DNA from: Boesenbergia rotunda
Taxonomy: Eukaryota; Streptophyta; Magnoliopsida; Zingiberales; Zingiberaceae
Assembly: GCA_024364735.1 (NCBI GenBank)
Contig: JAGFNQ010005185.1
Coordinates: 1 to 64,000, forward strand
Length of the DNA stretch: 64,000 bases
Reading direction: 5' to 3'
Part shown: one piece after another, positions 10,870 through 22,860 of the stretch
Layout of the letters: the number at the start of each line of letters is the position of its first letter
How positions within the stretch are numbered: position 1 is the first letter of the stretch
The notes under the pieces: model-generated
Told to the model about the DNA's origin: nothing
Databases searched by the model: none
The model's input: only the letters and a program-made list of their open reading frames with translations
Translations under genes and position numbers: made by a program

Positions 10870-13651
10870 TGTTAAATATTGAAAATTTAAGGGGCTCAAA
10901 TGGAAAAATTCAAAAATTAGGGAGCTGTTTGTAAATAGGTAACCATGGAGGGCTATTTGTAAAAATCCAAAATCATAATAAAACCCTAAACAACTCCCGA
11001 AATCAGTTATTTCCCTTCCCCGATCGCCTCTGCCCCGACGCCGCAGCGAGCGACGCCGATTGCCGCCTCCGCACCTTTTCTTCTTCTTCGCCTTCCCTTG
11101 TTCTTCTCCCGTCTTCTCCGGTGCACACGAACAGGGTGTACCCTAGCCGACCCCGTCGCAGTTTCTCCTCGCGCGAGACCCTAGCCGATGCGCAGCCGTC
11201 ACGAGTTGAAGAAGCGACGACTTGTGTTTCTTGCTGTCCGTGGTTTCCCTCCGTCCATACTTGGTTTCCCTCTGTCCATAGGTAGGTGAGAGGCTGATTT
11301 CTCTTTGGTTTGTGCCTTTCCTCCCGATCGCTGCAACTCAGGTAAGAAAGGTGTGTTAATGTTGATCTATATGGTTTGGTTTTCGGATTTGTTTACAATA
11401 GTGTAGATGGATTGGTAGGTGATGGACTTTGTGCTCTTTGAATGGTGGTATGTGATGAAAGCCCTATTGGGAATTTACTCTATTTCGTATTCGATTTGGA
11501 ATCAAATTTAGGGTTGAAATTAAGTGTGTATGGAGTAACACAAGCAGATATTATTTGGTTGTAGCAATTAGGTTGTGGAATGTTTTTTTTTGGATTTGAT
11601 TCGGTGTTTATTTGGGGATGAATTAGTGTTAGTATTTGGATGAGTTGTGGTTAAAGCTAAATTTGAGCTCATGATTTCATTCTGTTGTAGAAGTAAAATC
11701 CTATGTATTTTGGTTCATTTGATTTTCGTGATGGGGTATAGGATACCAATACCGAACTGTATGGGCCGTATAGTTTTAGGTTTTGGCTTGATGCTAATGG
11801 CTGGCAAGTTCATGTAGTGTTGGTGGCTATAGTTGGTGTTTAGGAATTGTTGTCGTCTACTACTTGTGAGCCCCATTGGGTTGGGAAGTTGTTGTAAGGT
11901 ATGCTTAACTTGGGTTTGTAATGGTGAGGTGGATCTTAGATTAGTATTTAATTAAATGGAGTTATTTGAAATGGATCTAATAGTGTGTTGTAATTAGTTA
12001 ACTATTTTAATTAATTGTATAAATAGCTAAATTTAGTCTTTGACACAGGACCTTGACTTTGGACTCACACGGTTGATCGTGGGAGATTCTCTTCGCGTAT
12101 ACAGACTACAGTTCAAAGGCGGGTATTTCTCCTTTGTATTCTTGTAGTTTTTTTACTTTAAATGCATGATTTATTATGTCTGAATAGGTCTGCTTAATCT
12201 TAATCTTGTTGTTGTTTATTTTATATCGCTTGTTGATACTTTCTTTGTTTGACCTTCGAGTTTAATCGAAAATTCGTATCCGTACAGTCTCTCACATTGA
12301 TTTTCCATTCTATAAAGAATCGCTCGTACGCGAGTACTTAAATGTTCATTAAACACCACTAGGATGGTTGGCATTAGAGACACCCTACCTAGTAGTTTAG
12401 TTGATTATTTGTTGCTTTCTGGTATTTGTTGTTTCGTTGATGCATCGTTGTTATTCGATTGTTCGTTGTTATTCGGTTGTTTGTGTGTATTGGTATCATA
12501 CACCATACCTACATTGTTGCATACTGACGACTTTTGGACTTCCATATGGTTAAGCAGTCGTCAGTCATCTAGTTATTTTGTCACTCAACCACTTGTTGTG
12601 GGTGTTGCAAGAGTGGGAAGAACCGTCCTGTTACGCCACACGCGATCACTTATGTACAGTGGATGTTGGAGTTGTTGGCAAACAATTGACACCCTCACTA
12701 TTATTTCAGAGGGATATTAGAGCTGTTGATAGCTCCCCCTATATATCAAGGTTTTGGAGTAGTTGGCTCCCTAGCATTCTGTCCACTCAACTACATCTAT
12801 CAGTGGTATTCATTGGAGTGCGTATAGTTGTCACAGTCCTACCCACTCGGCCACACAGATGTTATGTGTTGGCTGCTTAACTGACGTCAGGGGTGACACA
12901 TGTCATTGCATCATATGCATCTATTGTATTTATGCATTTTCTTGTGTTTGTTGCATTTTTATGAGCTATGGTTGTTGCATTTGGTTGATATGCATGTTTT
13001 GTTTTGATATTATGTTATATCGTAGGTTTCATGTTGTGTTATACATGTTTTGAGTTCTTCTATTTTCTAGAAACTGTACATCGTTGCTATCTACTATTTC
13101 ATATATATTTATGATGTCATGCTATTATTTATTCATATACCTGCAGAGTCCGCCCGGACTCACTACCCCTGCCTCCTATTTTTGTTTCAGGTAGCAGGTA
13201 GATGCATTACTTAGAGCCAGGAGATGATCCAGTTGTCAGTTCCACGGTGTCGAGTTTGTTCCGTATTTGGTTTACTATCGTAGTATTTTATTTTTGCATT
13301 TTCGTTGTTTCCGCATTTTTATTTCCTAGACTGGATATATTTTATTAGTTTGATATTGTCGTAGTAGAAGTATGTTCATCTTTGGACTTATGTTGGAGTT
13401 TCATCGATATTTCGGATTTCCGTTAGCTTTATTTTTACTAAAAGACAATAACGGTTTGAAATGTTTAAGTTTAGTTTATTTTTATCATTTATATTGATAT
13501 AAACTGCGTGATTGTGCTTTTATTTCCTATTGTGATGGCTGAGCCATCTTTTATGTTGTGAGAGTTATGTACTATTTGTCCCAACTTGTCCATCGTATAG
13601 GGGAGATGTTGCCCGATTTTCGAGTGAACATGTGACTCCGGGGGCGTGACA
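10870..13651 (+). mobile_element. Solo LTR, Ty3 family of 1,018-3,844
   Basis: Begins TGTTAAATATTGAAA and ends GGGGGCGTGACA, giving 2,782 bp. No primer site follows 13,651 and no polypurine tract precedes 10,870, so it is a solo LTR. The flanking 5-mers (ATGAA left, ATAAA right) do not match exactly, so the target duplication is decayed or the boundaries moved. Pyrimidine-rich leader-like sequence lies at 11,010-11,160. Inside, 12,800-12,900 carries 'cctacccactcggccacac', shared with the other copies. Its short open frames are not genes. Confidence 0.8.
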
Positions 13652-13699
13652 ATAAAAAACAGGAACAAAAGATTAATTACTTATAATGATAAATAGAAT

Positions 13700-14625
13700 T
13701 TTAAAAAGGTCATGAAAAGCTCACGTTTCATTCTCCTCAGTCCGACCATCTTGTTGCCCTCAATAGCCAAACCACTAGTGAGGCATTCATATCCACATCC
13801 TTAGTCACCTTCAGGACACTTGATCGCCCTTCAATACTAGAACCCGTTTGAGTTAGGAGAACGATAAATAACTTCATTCGCTTCTCTCAATTTTCTCATT
13901 GATGTCCTTTGAAATATATATAGTGGAAACATTGATTTAAATTTGACTTACATGCACTATACTTTTACTTCGTATTCACCTCCTTGAGATGACTAATCTA
14001 AGGATCCACTCCTCACTCACAACTTCCACTAAGAATTTTCTCCTTCTCATAAATCTTCCGGAAGCGTAAAAACCTCTTACAAGCTTGAGCACAAGAATAC
14101 ACAAAATACACAAGCAAATGAAAGCAAACAAACTTTACACATGAGATCTTTGCTTTGAATGCTTACTTGTTGCTTTGGGTAATCTCTTGATGGTTGGAAA
14201 TACAACAATACTTCACCTCTAACCCCTCAAGAACTAGCAACTTTAAATCTCCATGAGACCTCTTTTCTAGGGTTGCTTTCGGGTTGAGAAATGTCTCCCA
14301 ATTGATTAGCCTTACCCTCAATCGATTGTCATATCATATTTGACCATTCAAACCTGCACAATAACTTTTTTTTTTGCTCAACCAAATGATTAGTAAGCCA
14401 AACTAATTGATTGTCTCAATCGATTCTAAAACCTTCTGTTTTCTTGACAAAGCACTGTTAATTGATTAGCTTAATCGATTGATAAGGCTGAATCAGTAAG
14501 GCTAATAAATTCAATAGACTTTTATTTCCTCGTGAAACTTCTACCAATGGATTGCGTTAATCAGTTGGGGCTCCAATCCTAAACTCTGAATCCGACCATT
14601 CGATTGCTACCTCTCACCAATCCTA
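13700..14625 (-). repeat. Possible decayed Sirevirus LTR
   Basis: Between 14,290 and 14,600 there are several copies of short palindrome-like AATCGATT/CAATTGATTAG motifs. A TATA-like TTTAAA lies to their left at about 14,240, which on the minus strand places it downstream. This is the layout of the other palindromic LTRs here. No ends, primer site or polypurine tract could be fixed. Confidence 0.35.
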
Positions 14626-14631
14626 AACTTT

Positions 14632-14706
14632 ATTTCTTATCATGATGTCGTTGATTCTTACTTTTTTCAGGAAAAAGGTAGATTCGACGACATCATGATG
14701 AGAAAT
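14632..14706. repeat. Near-perfect 37-bp hairpin
   Basis: Left arm 14,632-14,668 and right arm 14,671-14,706 are inverted copies with about five mismatches and one indel, separated by only two bases. The core ATCATGATGTCGT pairs perfectly. It could be a foldback element tip, a small-RNA precursor or a palindrome made by replication error. Confidence 0.75.
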
Positions 14707-14744
14707 TAAGTTACATATTCTAGTGTACAATCCACAATGCAATC

Positions 14745-15480
14745 GACATGATCAAGGTTGACTAGGTTAATTAAGTTTGAGTTGATTCGAGTTGTGTTTT
14801 GATGGTTGATTAATATGTTAAGAGGTTAAGTAAGACCTTAAGTAGGTCAAAATTGACCAGATACGTGACTTGATGACCAAATAATGTGTGTTTAAGTAAA
14901 GAGTCAAGTAGGTCATATTGATCAGTTTACAAGAAGATTAGTCTAAGTAGGTCATGGTTGACTAGACATTTGACATGTGAAAGAAAAAATTAAGTGGGTC
15001 ACGGTTGACCGAACACTCGGTGATTGGAAGTTTAACAGAGAGTTGGAAAACGAAATCCAAGTTAGTCACGGTTGACTAGACACTTGGAGATCGAAAGTCC
15101 AATGCAGAGTTGGCAAAAGAGAAGTCCAAGTGGGTTATGAAAGATCGGACACATTGTATGAGAAACTAAGTCGAAGTCAGTCGATGTTGACTGGACACTT
15201 GGTGTGAGATGAATGAAGTCTAAGTTGATCATGAATGATTGAATGTTGGTGCAATCTTGGGCCAAGGTTGATCAAGCTTGGGTTAACATGAGTTTGAGTT
15301 TTGATGTTTAATCAATATATGAGTTAAAGTCAAGTAGGTCAAGGTTGATCAGATATTTGACGAAGCGGAAAGTCCAAGTGAGATAAAGGTTAATCGAACA
15401 CTTGGTAATTTGATACAAGAATAACCTAGACTTCAAACGACCATAGCTTTTGACTCGACACTTAGAATCAGACTTTGTCA
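14745..15480 (+). repeat. Minisatellite with GGTCA...TTGACC units
   Basis: About nine units of 60-75 bp such as 'aagtgggtcacggttgaccg', each followed by 'acacttgg'. It is the reverse complement of the blocks at 4,110, 5,690 and 8,270. Many units hold a dyad GGTCACGGTTGACC, which contains TTGACC (W-box core). Confidence 0.7.
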
Positions 15481-15536
15481 GCAACCATGCATGCATATTT
15501 CAGAGATCTACGTTTATTACAAGGAACCCATAACTG

Positions 15537-15964
15537 TCAACTTTTAGGACCAAATTCCATCGTTTAAGCCCTTAACTGAGTCGTCAATATTATTATTATT
15601 ATTTTTGGCAACTCTCATTTTAATGGTATTTAGGGTGATTATGGTATTTTTGATATTTATAGGCCATATTTTATCTAAATTAGCATCTTATTTTATTAAT
15701 TTCATTGTCTATCAAGAGATTTTCTTTTCTGGAAAGATCTCTTTTATTTCTCTAGAAAATTAGAATTGAGCTCTATTTTTCCATATTTCTTTCCTCTCTT
15801 AGTCTTAAGGTCTACCCTATATAAGAGTTATGTAGTTAGCTATGAGGGATTAATTTCACTATTGAATAGAAATGTTTCTATTTTTAGTGATTTTTCTTCT
15901 TGTGTTCTCCCTAATTCTCCTCCTTAATTCGCCCGTAGGATCATCACTATCCTAGCCTGCGTCA
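15537..15964 (+). repeat. LTR fragment of a second Ty3 family
   Basis: A TATA box (CTATATAAG, 15,828-15,836) is followed by a T-rich leader and ends 'cctgcgtca' two bases before a primer site. The 5' boundary is not clear. The compact TATA-to-primer layout resembles CRM/Reina chromovirus LTRs; this is an inference. Confidence 0.6.
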
Positions 15965-15966
15965 GT

Positions 15967-15978
15967 TGGTATCAAAGC
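15967..15978 (+). promoter_or_regulatory. Primer-binding site (Met-tRNA variant)
   Basis: Reads TGGTATCAAAGC, one base from the common plant primer site, immediately after the LTR fragment and before the gag remnant. Confidence 0.8.
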
Positions 15979-16017
15979 CGGCAGTATCCGATTTGAGAAA
16001 GTCAAACGTTAAATCCA

Positions 16018-16426
16018 GTGGAGGGTCGTCGTCATCGTGCTTGCGGTCGCAACAAGCAAGTTACGATAGAGGAAGCCAAACATCGTGGATATAGCGTTCA
16101 GGACAAGATGACGATTGAGGATTTACGGAGGCAAGTTGTAGAGTTAACCTAGCAGATGGCGGCAATGGTAGTGGCACAAGACCTAGCGACGGTGCCCTCA
16201 ACCCATACAAGCTGCCCTCAGCCTTCACTCATTTTTGACGGTGTCTGAAGACTTCCAGCAAGTCCTAGTTGTTGAAAAATAATAGAACTGGAAGCTAGTG
16301 GTGAGAGGTAACCAAAATAATCGATCAGTTCAACTTTAGGGATCTCGTTCTATACCATAGTTGCCTTCCCAGGATAGCCCTAATGCTTTTGTCACTGCTC
16401 CTGTCATGTGCTATCATTGTGGCGAA
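16018..16426 (+). pseudogene. gag: Ty3/gypsy gag remnant
   Basis: Arg-rich start (GRRHRACGRNKQ), then IEEAKHRGYSVQDKMTIEDL and RRQVVEL, a leucine-zipper-like stretch common at the front of chromovirus-type gag. A TAG at 16,150-16,152 breaks it. Just before the solo LTR at 16,427 the frame reads CYHCGE, the first half of a CCHC zinc knuckle. The remainder has been displaced by the LTR. Confidence 0.65.
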
Positions 16427-19017
16427 TGTCACACCCCCAGAGGTCCATGCTTGCTCGAAAATCAGGCAGCATCTCCCCTATACGGCAGATAAGTTAGGAC
16501 AAATATACATAACTCTCACAACAATATAGCTCAGTCTCACACGGCTAGCAACATAATAACAGAATAAACTCATAACCACGCAGTTTATATTGATATAAAA
16601 GATAGACATAAATATAGCTGACAGTTTATATCGTTAAGAAAAATAAAAATAGCAAAGAGTCCATATACTAAAGAAAACTCTAATGTAAACCCAAAACGAA
16701 CATACCAGACCAATAAGGTATAAATAAAAGTCTGCCAAGATAATACCGGATAAATAAAAATAAATACTAGTCTAGGAATTAAATGAGGAAATAAACTAGA
16801 TACTAAATCAAACTCCAAACCAAATCGATATGGTGGGACTGGTGAGTCCGGGCGGACTCTGTGGGTATAAGAGTAGACAAATGCATGACATAACAAAAAG
16901 ATATAACAAGCAATAGAAACAACTGTATATAGTCTCTAGAAAATAAAGGAACAACTAAGCATGTATGAAAACCGAGTGATAACATAATATCAAAAACATA
17001 CATGCATGTCAACCAAATGCAACAACCATAGCACATATAAATGCTGCAAACACAAAAAAATGCATAATGCAATAAATGCATATGATGCAATGACATGTGT
17101 CACCCCTGACGCCAGTCAAGCCGCCAACAGATCACATCTGTGTGGCCGAGTGGGTAGGGCTATGACAACTGTACGCACTCCAACGAATACCACTAAAATA
17201 TATGGGTGAGTGGATAGGATGCTGGGGAGCCAACTACTCCAAAACCCCGAGATAAAGGGGGAGCCACCAACAACTCTGATATCCCTTGGAAACAACGGTG
17301 AGGGTGTCAACTGCTTGCCGCAACTCCAATATTTATTGCACATGAGTGGTCGAGTGTGGCGTAACAGGATAGTTGCTCGCACACTAGCAACTACCACGAC
17401 GAGTGGTTGAGTGGTGAAGCAACTAAATGATTGACGATGACTTAACCATATTGAAGCTAATACTCGTCAGCATGCAACGGTGCAACCATGATGCATGATA
17501 CTAAATGCATAACTAACCAAGAATACTAACGATACAACCATACAATAAATAAAAATCAAAACTATCAAATATGCATCTAAATGACTAGGTAGGGTATTTC
17601 TAATGCCAACAAACCTAGTTGTGTTTAATGAACATTTTCAAGTACTCGCGTACAAACGGTACTTTACAGAATAGAAAATCAATGATGAGACTGTACAGAT
17701 ATAAAATATGATTAACTCGAAGATCAAACGAAGAAAATATCAATAGACGATATTAAAATAAACAACAACAAAAAATAGGGTCAAGCAGTCCTACTCAGAC
17801 ATAAAAAGTCATACATTTAAGATAAATGATCTACAAGAATATAAAGGAAAAGTACTCATCTTTTATGTAGAACGTGCCCAAATATGAGAAGAGAATCTCC
17901 CACACAATCAATAGTACGTATCGAACTCAGTGTCCTGTATCAAGGATAAAGTTTAGCTATTTATACAAGTAAATAAAGTAACTAAACTAAATACAACTCA
18001 TAATTAGATCCATTCAAATTGGCCTATTTATTTAATTGTTACAAATTAAATGATGAACCTCACCGTGATTAGGTTTTTACGCAGGCTTAACCCAACCGAT
18101 CACCCATACGAACCCTAATCTCTTACATCTAGTAGCACCCATATCCCCCTACTGGTCATGTACTCAAACCAACTTCATTCCAACAGTTGCCGACGACCAC
18201 ATCCACATCAGAAAAACCATATCCTAATTCCAAACAGATTCATCTCATTAATCATATTGCATTTAACATCTACACAAACCTAATCAAAATTAAAAAAAAA
18301 ATAAACTCCATATATTAAAACCCCTAAATTCCCATATTCCCATCAAACATAGAGTTGAATACAAGAAAACTTCGTAACCTACAAATCACAACCACAACTC
18401 ACGACAAAAAAACTAGCATAATAGAACAGTAAGAAACACACTCAGCATCTACAAATCTGATCAAAATCACCATTCATCTATACTAAACTAATCAAGTCAA
18501 AGCCAACTAATCCATACTCTTACTTGAGGCAAGCCACATGCACCCTTCTTCTCCCTCCCTATTTTGATCCTCAAGGAAAAAATCACAGCCCTTAAACACA
18601 GCCAACAAGAAGACGAAATCCCAAGAACAGAGACGATTTCAAAGATCTCAAGCTTACCTCTGACTGTGGCCAGCGATCACATGATCAAGTTTCTGGTTCT
18701 CCACTCAACGAGGTTCATAGAGGAGGGCAAGAAGAAGGAAGATCAACGCCAGCTAAGATGGAAACTGTGAGAAGAAGAGATCGCACAAGCGAAGGGGGTG
18801 GCGGGGTCAGGTGAAACCGTGAGGGGAACTGCTTGCATGCGTGCCTGCGCCGTCGGGGGAGGAAAAGTGGGAGAAGTCGATTAAAGGTAGGAATGGTAGG
18901 GTTTTTATTAGTTTTGGCTTTTTGCAAAAAGACCCTCCAAGTTTTGTTAATCCCAACAAGGCCCCAAATTTTTGAATTTTTTATCATTCTACCCCTTTTT
19001 ATTTTTGGTATTTAATA
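16427..19017 (-). mobile_element. Solo LTR, inverted relative to 10,870
   Basis: On the minus strand it starts TATTAAATACC (TG changed to TA) and ends GGGTGTGACA; length 2,591 bp. Shared blocks with the 10,870 copy include the 17,100-17,180 stretch ('gtgtggccgagtgggtaggg'). Flanks GCGAA and GCGAG match in four of five bases, a plausible decayed target duplication. It cuts a gag zinc knuckle on its left. Confidence 0.75.
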
Positions 19018-19022
19018 GCGAG

Positions 19023-20178
19023 CATAGACACAATTAGATATTACCCTACCTAGTAGATTAGTTGTATGTTCATTTATTATAGTATTGATTGGACACGTGT
19101 ATTTTATATTGATTACATGATGGTTGACTTGGTTGATGTTGTGCATATCGATATCATGCACTATATTGTATTTTTTGCACGCTAACGGTTACTGGCTCAC
19201 TTATTTAAGATAGGTCGTCAGTCATATTTCTTTTTATGTCATGCTCAGTTAGAGTTGTGTGCAAACAATTGATACTCCCAGGTACTAGGGGTCCTCACAA
19301 GTACTTTTAGGGGTTTATAGTCACAGGTGTTGAACTTTTCTACATAGCCACAAGTGTTGGGTTTTTTTGCATAGCCATAGTTGTTGGGCGCTTGCATCTT
19401 GTCCACCCTACTACCCAGTATAGCGGTAGTTGGAGTGTATATAGATCAAGTTATTACATCATGTGTGTATGATGCATCCTGCATTTTACTTGTGTTTGTT
19501 ATATTTATTTGAACTTTGATTTGTTGTATTTGATTGACATGCATATATGGATTATGATTTGCATTCATATATGATCTGGATTTGCTCTGTAGTTCGAGCA
19601 ACTATGGATGTATTCATGGAGATTTTCTGATCATGCCCCTGCATGATCAGAGAATGTCAAGTATGTTTTTGCATATAGAGGTTATATTTGATTTATGCAT
19701 TATATTCCACATAATATATTCCATTATTTCTTTTTACTTGATATATTCTTTTTATTACCGTGCATTTATCTATCCTTATACTCGGAGAGTTTGAGCTCAA
19801 ACTGACCACCCCTTGACTTCATTATTGTTTCAGATACTTGATAGTTATGACTCATGCCGCCAGGAGAGGATTCATCTGCCAGTCCGTCAGCATCGCATCT
19901 TTCTTTTAGTTGTTTCATACTTCCTTTTGTGGACTAGTGGGTATTTCAGTGGACTTTCGGATTGTCGCATTATTTTACAGAATTATTATGATTATTGTTA
20001 AATGCGTCGTTATGTATTATCTTGTTTGCTGTTATGATTGTGTGGTTGTCAGCCGTGTGAGGTTATAGTATATATTGTTGAGAGTAATGTATAAATGTTC
20101 AAATTGTCCATCGTACATGGAAGGTGATGTCCGATTTTCTATCGAACATGCGCCTCACTAGGGTGTGAGAATGTGACA
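19023..20178 (+). mobile_element. Third LTR fragment, 5' truncated
   Basis: Homologous to the 3' part of the 10,870 LTR from about 12,364 on ('accctacctagtag') and ends 'atgtgaca'. More diverged than the other two. It begins immediately after the solo LTR, so its 5' half is missing. The following 130 bases to 20,310 hold nothing recognised. Confidence 0.65.
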
Positions 20179-20310
20179 CCGCAAAAGGTTTTGTTCGTTA
20201 AACACAGTGAGAACCTAGGATTCGTTAAGGTTGTTTGGGTAGTACTTTTGTGTCCCGACGCCCCCACGTTATGGTTCTTTATAGTTTGGAGGAAAGAGTT
20301 TTCCTTTTTG

Positions 20311-21248
20311 TTGTTGAGGAAATCTGTGGTCCGGAGTGACCAAGTGTTTTGATGTTTGGGCAAAATGTTTAAGTTAGGTTTACCCTTGTGTTCTTATATG
20401 TGTATGTTGAGTGTGCAGGTTGTACAAGTTACACATATGAACTTGATTGGACGACCTCGGTATGGTGAAGGGTGGCATGGAGACAAGCTGGAGGCTTGTG
20501 TGCACCCGAGGGAGCTTGGAGAGCAGGGACGATGAGCTGATGGGTACGGACTTCGAGGCATGCGTGAAGGATGGCATGGAGGCAAGCTAGAGGCTTGCGT
20601 GCATCCGAGGGACGGGAGTCGAAGATGAAAGGGCGCAAAGGCAATAGTCGAGGCTGCGGGTGAGGAGCCAGTCGAGTCGTGAGGGTACGAGTGCTGTGTG
20701 ATTGTACTCGGGGAATCCTTGGGGTCAAGTGCTGAGATAAGTGTACTCGGGAAGGGAAACCCTAGGTGTGTGAGTGGGGCAGTCGACTACCTGTGATAAA
20801 ACTCACAGAATGATTTCGGGACTAGACCAGTCGACTGGTAAAATGACAGTCGACTGGTAAATTGACAGTCGACTGGTGGCGAGGGTTTCAGCCCGAGTCC
20901 TATTTAAAGAGGACTTCGTGGTGGCTGAGATTCTTGATGAATCTTGTCTTGATTAAAGGCAAGATAATAGTCTTTGTGCTCAGGTCGTGTCAAGGTGCTG
21001 TGGCGAGGTTTCTCCACCCACAAGGAACGACAGAGTTAGCTGGAGGTTATCCGGGGAGTGATCCACCGACGGATTCTTGGATTAGTCACCCATCCGGGGT
21101 GGATACCAAGTAAATCTTCTATGTTAGCATTGGTTAGTTTTTATTTTATTATTTTTATTATATATTTCGCTGTGCAACTAACCATGTAGGAAGAAAGGGG
21201 TTCAAAAATTGATATTCACCCCCTCTAGCAAACACAATCGATTTATCA
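20311..21248 (+). repeat. 5' LTR of Sirevirus A
   Basis: 938 bp, TGTTGAGG...TTTATCA. Three copies of CAGTCGACTG lie at 20,828-20,877, just upstream of the TATA-like TATTTAAAG (20,903). The short open frames in it are not genes. Confidence 0.85.
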
Positions 21249-21250
21249 AT

Positions 21251-21262
21251 TGGTATCAGAGC
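21251..21262 (+). promoter_or_regulatory. Primer-binding site of Sirevirus A
   Basis: TGGTATCAGAGC, two bases after the LTR end; Met-tRNA type. Confidence 0.9.
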
Positions 21263-21319
21263 GAGGACTGCTCTTGATCGGACTAATCGCCGAGGGAACA
21301 CACGCTAGAGGAAAAGAAT

Positions 21320-21394
21320 CATGGAAGACAAATTTGGAGATGATATCGACACTCCACCGCCCTACGACATTGGGGTCATATTGCATGAAAATTG
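21320..21394 (+). pseudogene. gag start remnant of Sirevirus A
   Basis: An ATG with about 24 codons (MEDKFGDDIDTPPPYDIG...) ending in TGA, placed where gag should begin 58 bases after the primer site. Nothing gag-like follows, consistent with a large internal deletion. Confidence 0.4.
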
Positions 21395-21694
21395 ATTTTT
21401 GGTGTGTAATTGCCATGTAAATCAATGCTAGGGACGCATTGTGGGTTAGCATGGGCAAAGACATCAAGAGAAAACCAAAATTAGGACTTTAGGGCAAGGT
21501 TTGATTGAAGTTTTTAGCTAATTTTGAATTTTGTGTCAAACTTGGGAATGATGATAGATACATTTTGGAATGTATTTTTCCCAAGTAGGTATGTGTACCA
21601 CAAATGGCTCCACAAAATTTGGAAATTTTTGGAGATTTGTGGAATTTCTGGCGCATTTCTGAATTCGTCAGAAAGATTGAAATTCTGATTTTCA

Positions 21695-21740
21695 AAGTAT
21701 CAATCGACTGCCCTGGGGGGCAGTCGACTGGTCAGGGTTG
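21695..21740. repeat. Internal GTCGAC palindrome of Sirevirus A
   Basis: ATCGACTGCCC ... GGGCAGTCGACTGG: the LTR palindrome again, inside the element about 740 bp before the polypurine tract. Equivalent internal copies exist in C (32,765) and D (45,365). Confidence 0.75.
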
Positions 21741-21925
21741 ATTTTTGTATTAGCAGCTGGGTATGTGTCCAAATGATGCAAAACAAGTGTATGGGGGGCT
21801 AGTACACATTGTTTATGATCATTGGGGATTAAAAGAACCGATAATTGGGAGATTGTTGGGTTCTTTTTGATGTTAGGCAAAGGGGGAGAAGTGTTGGGTT
21901 TAAGTTGGGAAACCAAACACACCTT

Positions 21926-22218
21926 TGCTAGAAACCCTAGGTTTAGGGGGAGCTAAGATAAAGGGGGAGCATGGTTGCTCGATCCTTGGCGTGAGGGGAA
22001 CTTTGGAGAGGTTCTTAAAAAGCCTTTGTAAGTCCAATGTAGGGGGAGCTTTGGAAAAGTTTTAAAAAGCCTTTGCTAGAAACCCTAGGTTTAGGGGGAG
22101 CTAAGATAAAGGGGGAGCATAGTTGCTCCATCCTTGGCGTAAGGGGAACCTTGGAGAGGCTCTTAAAAAGCCTTTGTAAGTCCAATGTAGGGGGAGCTTT
22201 GGAAAAGCTTTAAAAAGC
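21926..22218 (+). repeat. Tandem duplication, about 150 bp, G-rich tracts
   Basis: Two copies, nearly identical by eye, each with three AGGGGGAG tracts ('ttagggggagctaag', 'aaagggggagcat', 'gtagggggagctt'). They resemble the polypurine tract that primes plus-strand DNA synthesis. Confidence 0.8.
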
Positions 22219-22224
22219 CCGTGT

Positions 22225-22345
22225 TGAAAAAATTCTAACTTGGAGGGCTAGGTGTGAAAAGTCGTAGCTTGGAGGGCTAGGTGTGAAAAGTCCTAGCTTG
22301 GTGGGCTAGGTGTGTAAAAATTCCTAACCTGAAGGGTTAGGTGTA
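22225..22345 (+). repeat. Minisatellite 'ctagcttggagggctagg'
   Basis: Four units of about 30 bp, e.g. TAGCTTGGAGGGCTAGGTG followed by 'tgaaaagtc'. The same unit, reversed, forms the array at 58,205-58,640 in Sirevirus F. Confidence 0.8.
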
Positions 22346-22440
22346 GGATCCATGTATGCATTGCATATGCATTTATTCAGCATGGTTTTTGCTATTGACT
22401 ACTATTTTGCTTTCCCTAACTTAAATGTATTGTTAAACAT

Positions 22441-22455
22441 CAAAACGGAGGAGAT
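22441..22455 (+). promoter_or_regulatory. Polypurine tract of Sirevirus A
   Basis: AAAACGGAGGAGAT directly before the 3' LTR start; one C interrupts it. Expected plus-strand primer site. Confidence 0.7.
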
Positions 22456-22830
22456 TGTTGAGGCAATCTGTAGTCCGTAGTGACCAAGTGTTTTGATGTT
22501 TGGGCAAAGGGTTTAAGTTATGTTTACCCTTGTGTTCTTATATGTGTATGTTGAGTGTGCAGGTTGTACAGGTTACACATATGTACTTGAATGGACGACC
22601 TCGGTATGGTGAAGGGTGACATGGAGATAAACTGGAGGCTTGTGTGCACCCGAGGGACCTTGGAGAGCAGGGACGATGAGCTGATAGGCTCGGACTTCGA
22701 GGCATGCGTGAAGGATGGCATGGAGGCAAGCTGGAGACTTGCGTGCATCCGAGGAACGGGAGCCAAAGATAAAGAGGGCGCGAAGGCAATAGTCGAGGTT
22801 GTGAATGAGGAGTCGGTCGGGTCATGAGGG
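22456..22830 (+). repeat. 3' LTR of Sirevirus A, truncated
   Basis: Matches 20,311-20,690 and then stops abruptly at 'gtcatgaggg', where it joins 'tatcagagcc', a piece of primer-site-like sequence belonging to the next element. Confidence 0.8.
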
Positions 22831-22845
22831 TATCAGAGCCTTTTC

Positions 22846-22860
22846 TTACTCTCCCCCTTT
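22846..22860 (-). promoter_or_regulatory. Polypurine tract of Sirevirus B
   Basis: Minus strand reads AAAGGGGGAGAGTAAG, the Sirevirus type of tract. The 3' LTR expected to its left is replaced by Sirevirus A. Confidence 0.65.

Larger units (their letters stand above)
20311..22830 (+). mobile_element. Sirevirus A (copia), pol deleted
   Basis: A Ty1/copia element with LTRs beginning TGTTGAGG, a Met-tRNA primer site, a gag start remnant, and a long purine-rich 3' non-coding region before a polypurine tract and a truncated 3' LTR. Only about 1.2 kb lies between the LTRs, so gag-pol is almost entirely deleted. Placement in the Sirevirus group rests on LTR palindromes, repeated polypurine-like tracts and its relatives B-F. 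Confidence 0.8.

Noticed and set aside
17140..17170. tRNA-like 'gtggccgagtgggtagg' in the LTRs (also 12,845)
   Set aside because: It resembles the first part of Ser/Leu tRNAs, but there is no anticodon arm, B box or acceptor stem in place, and it is a shared part of the LTR.
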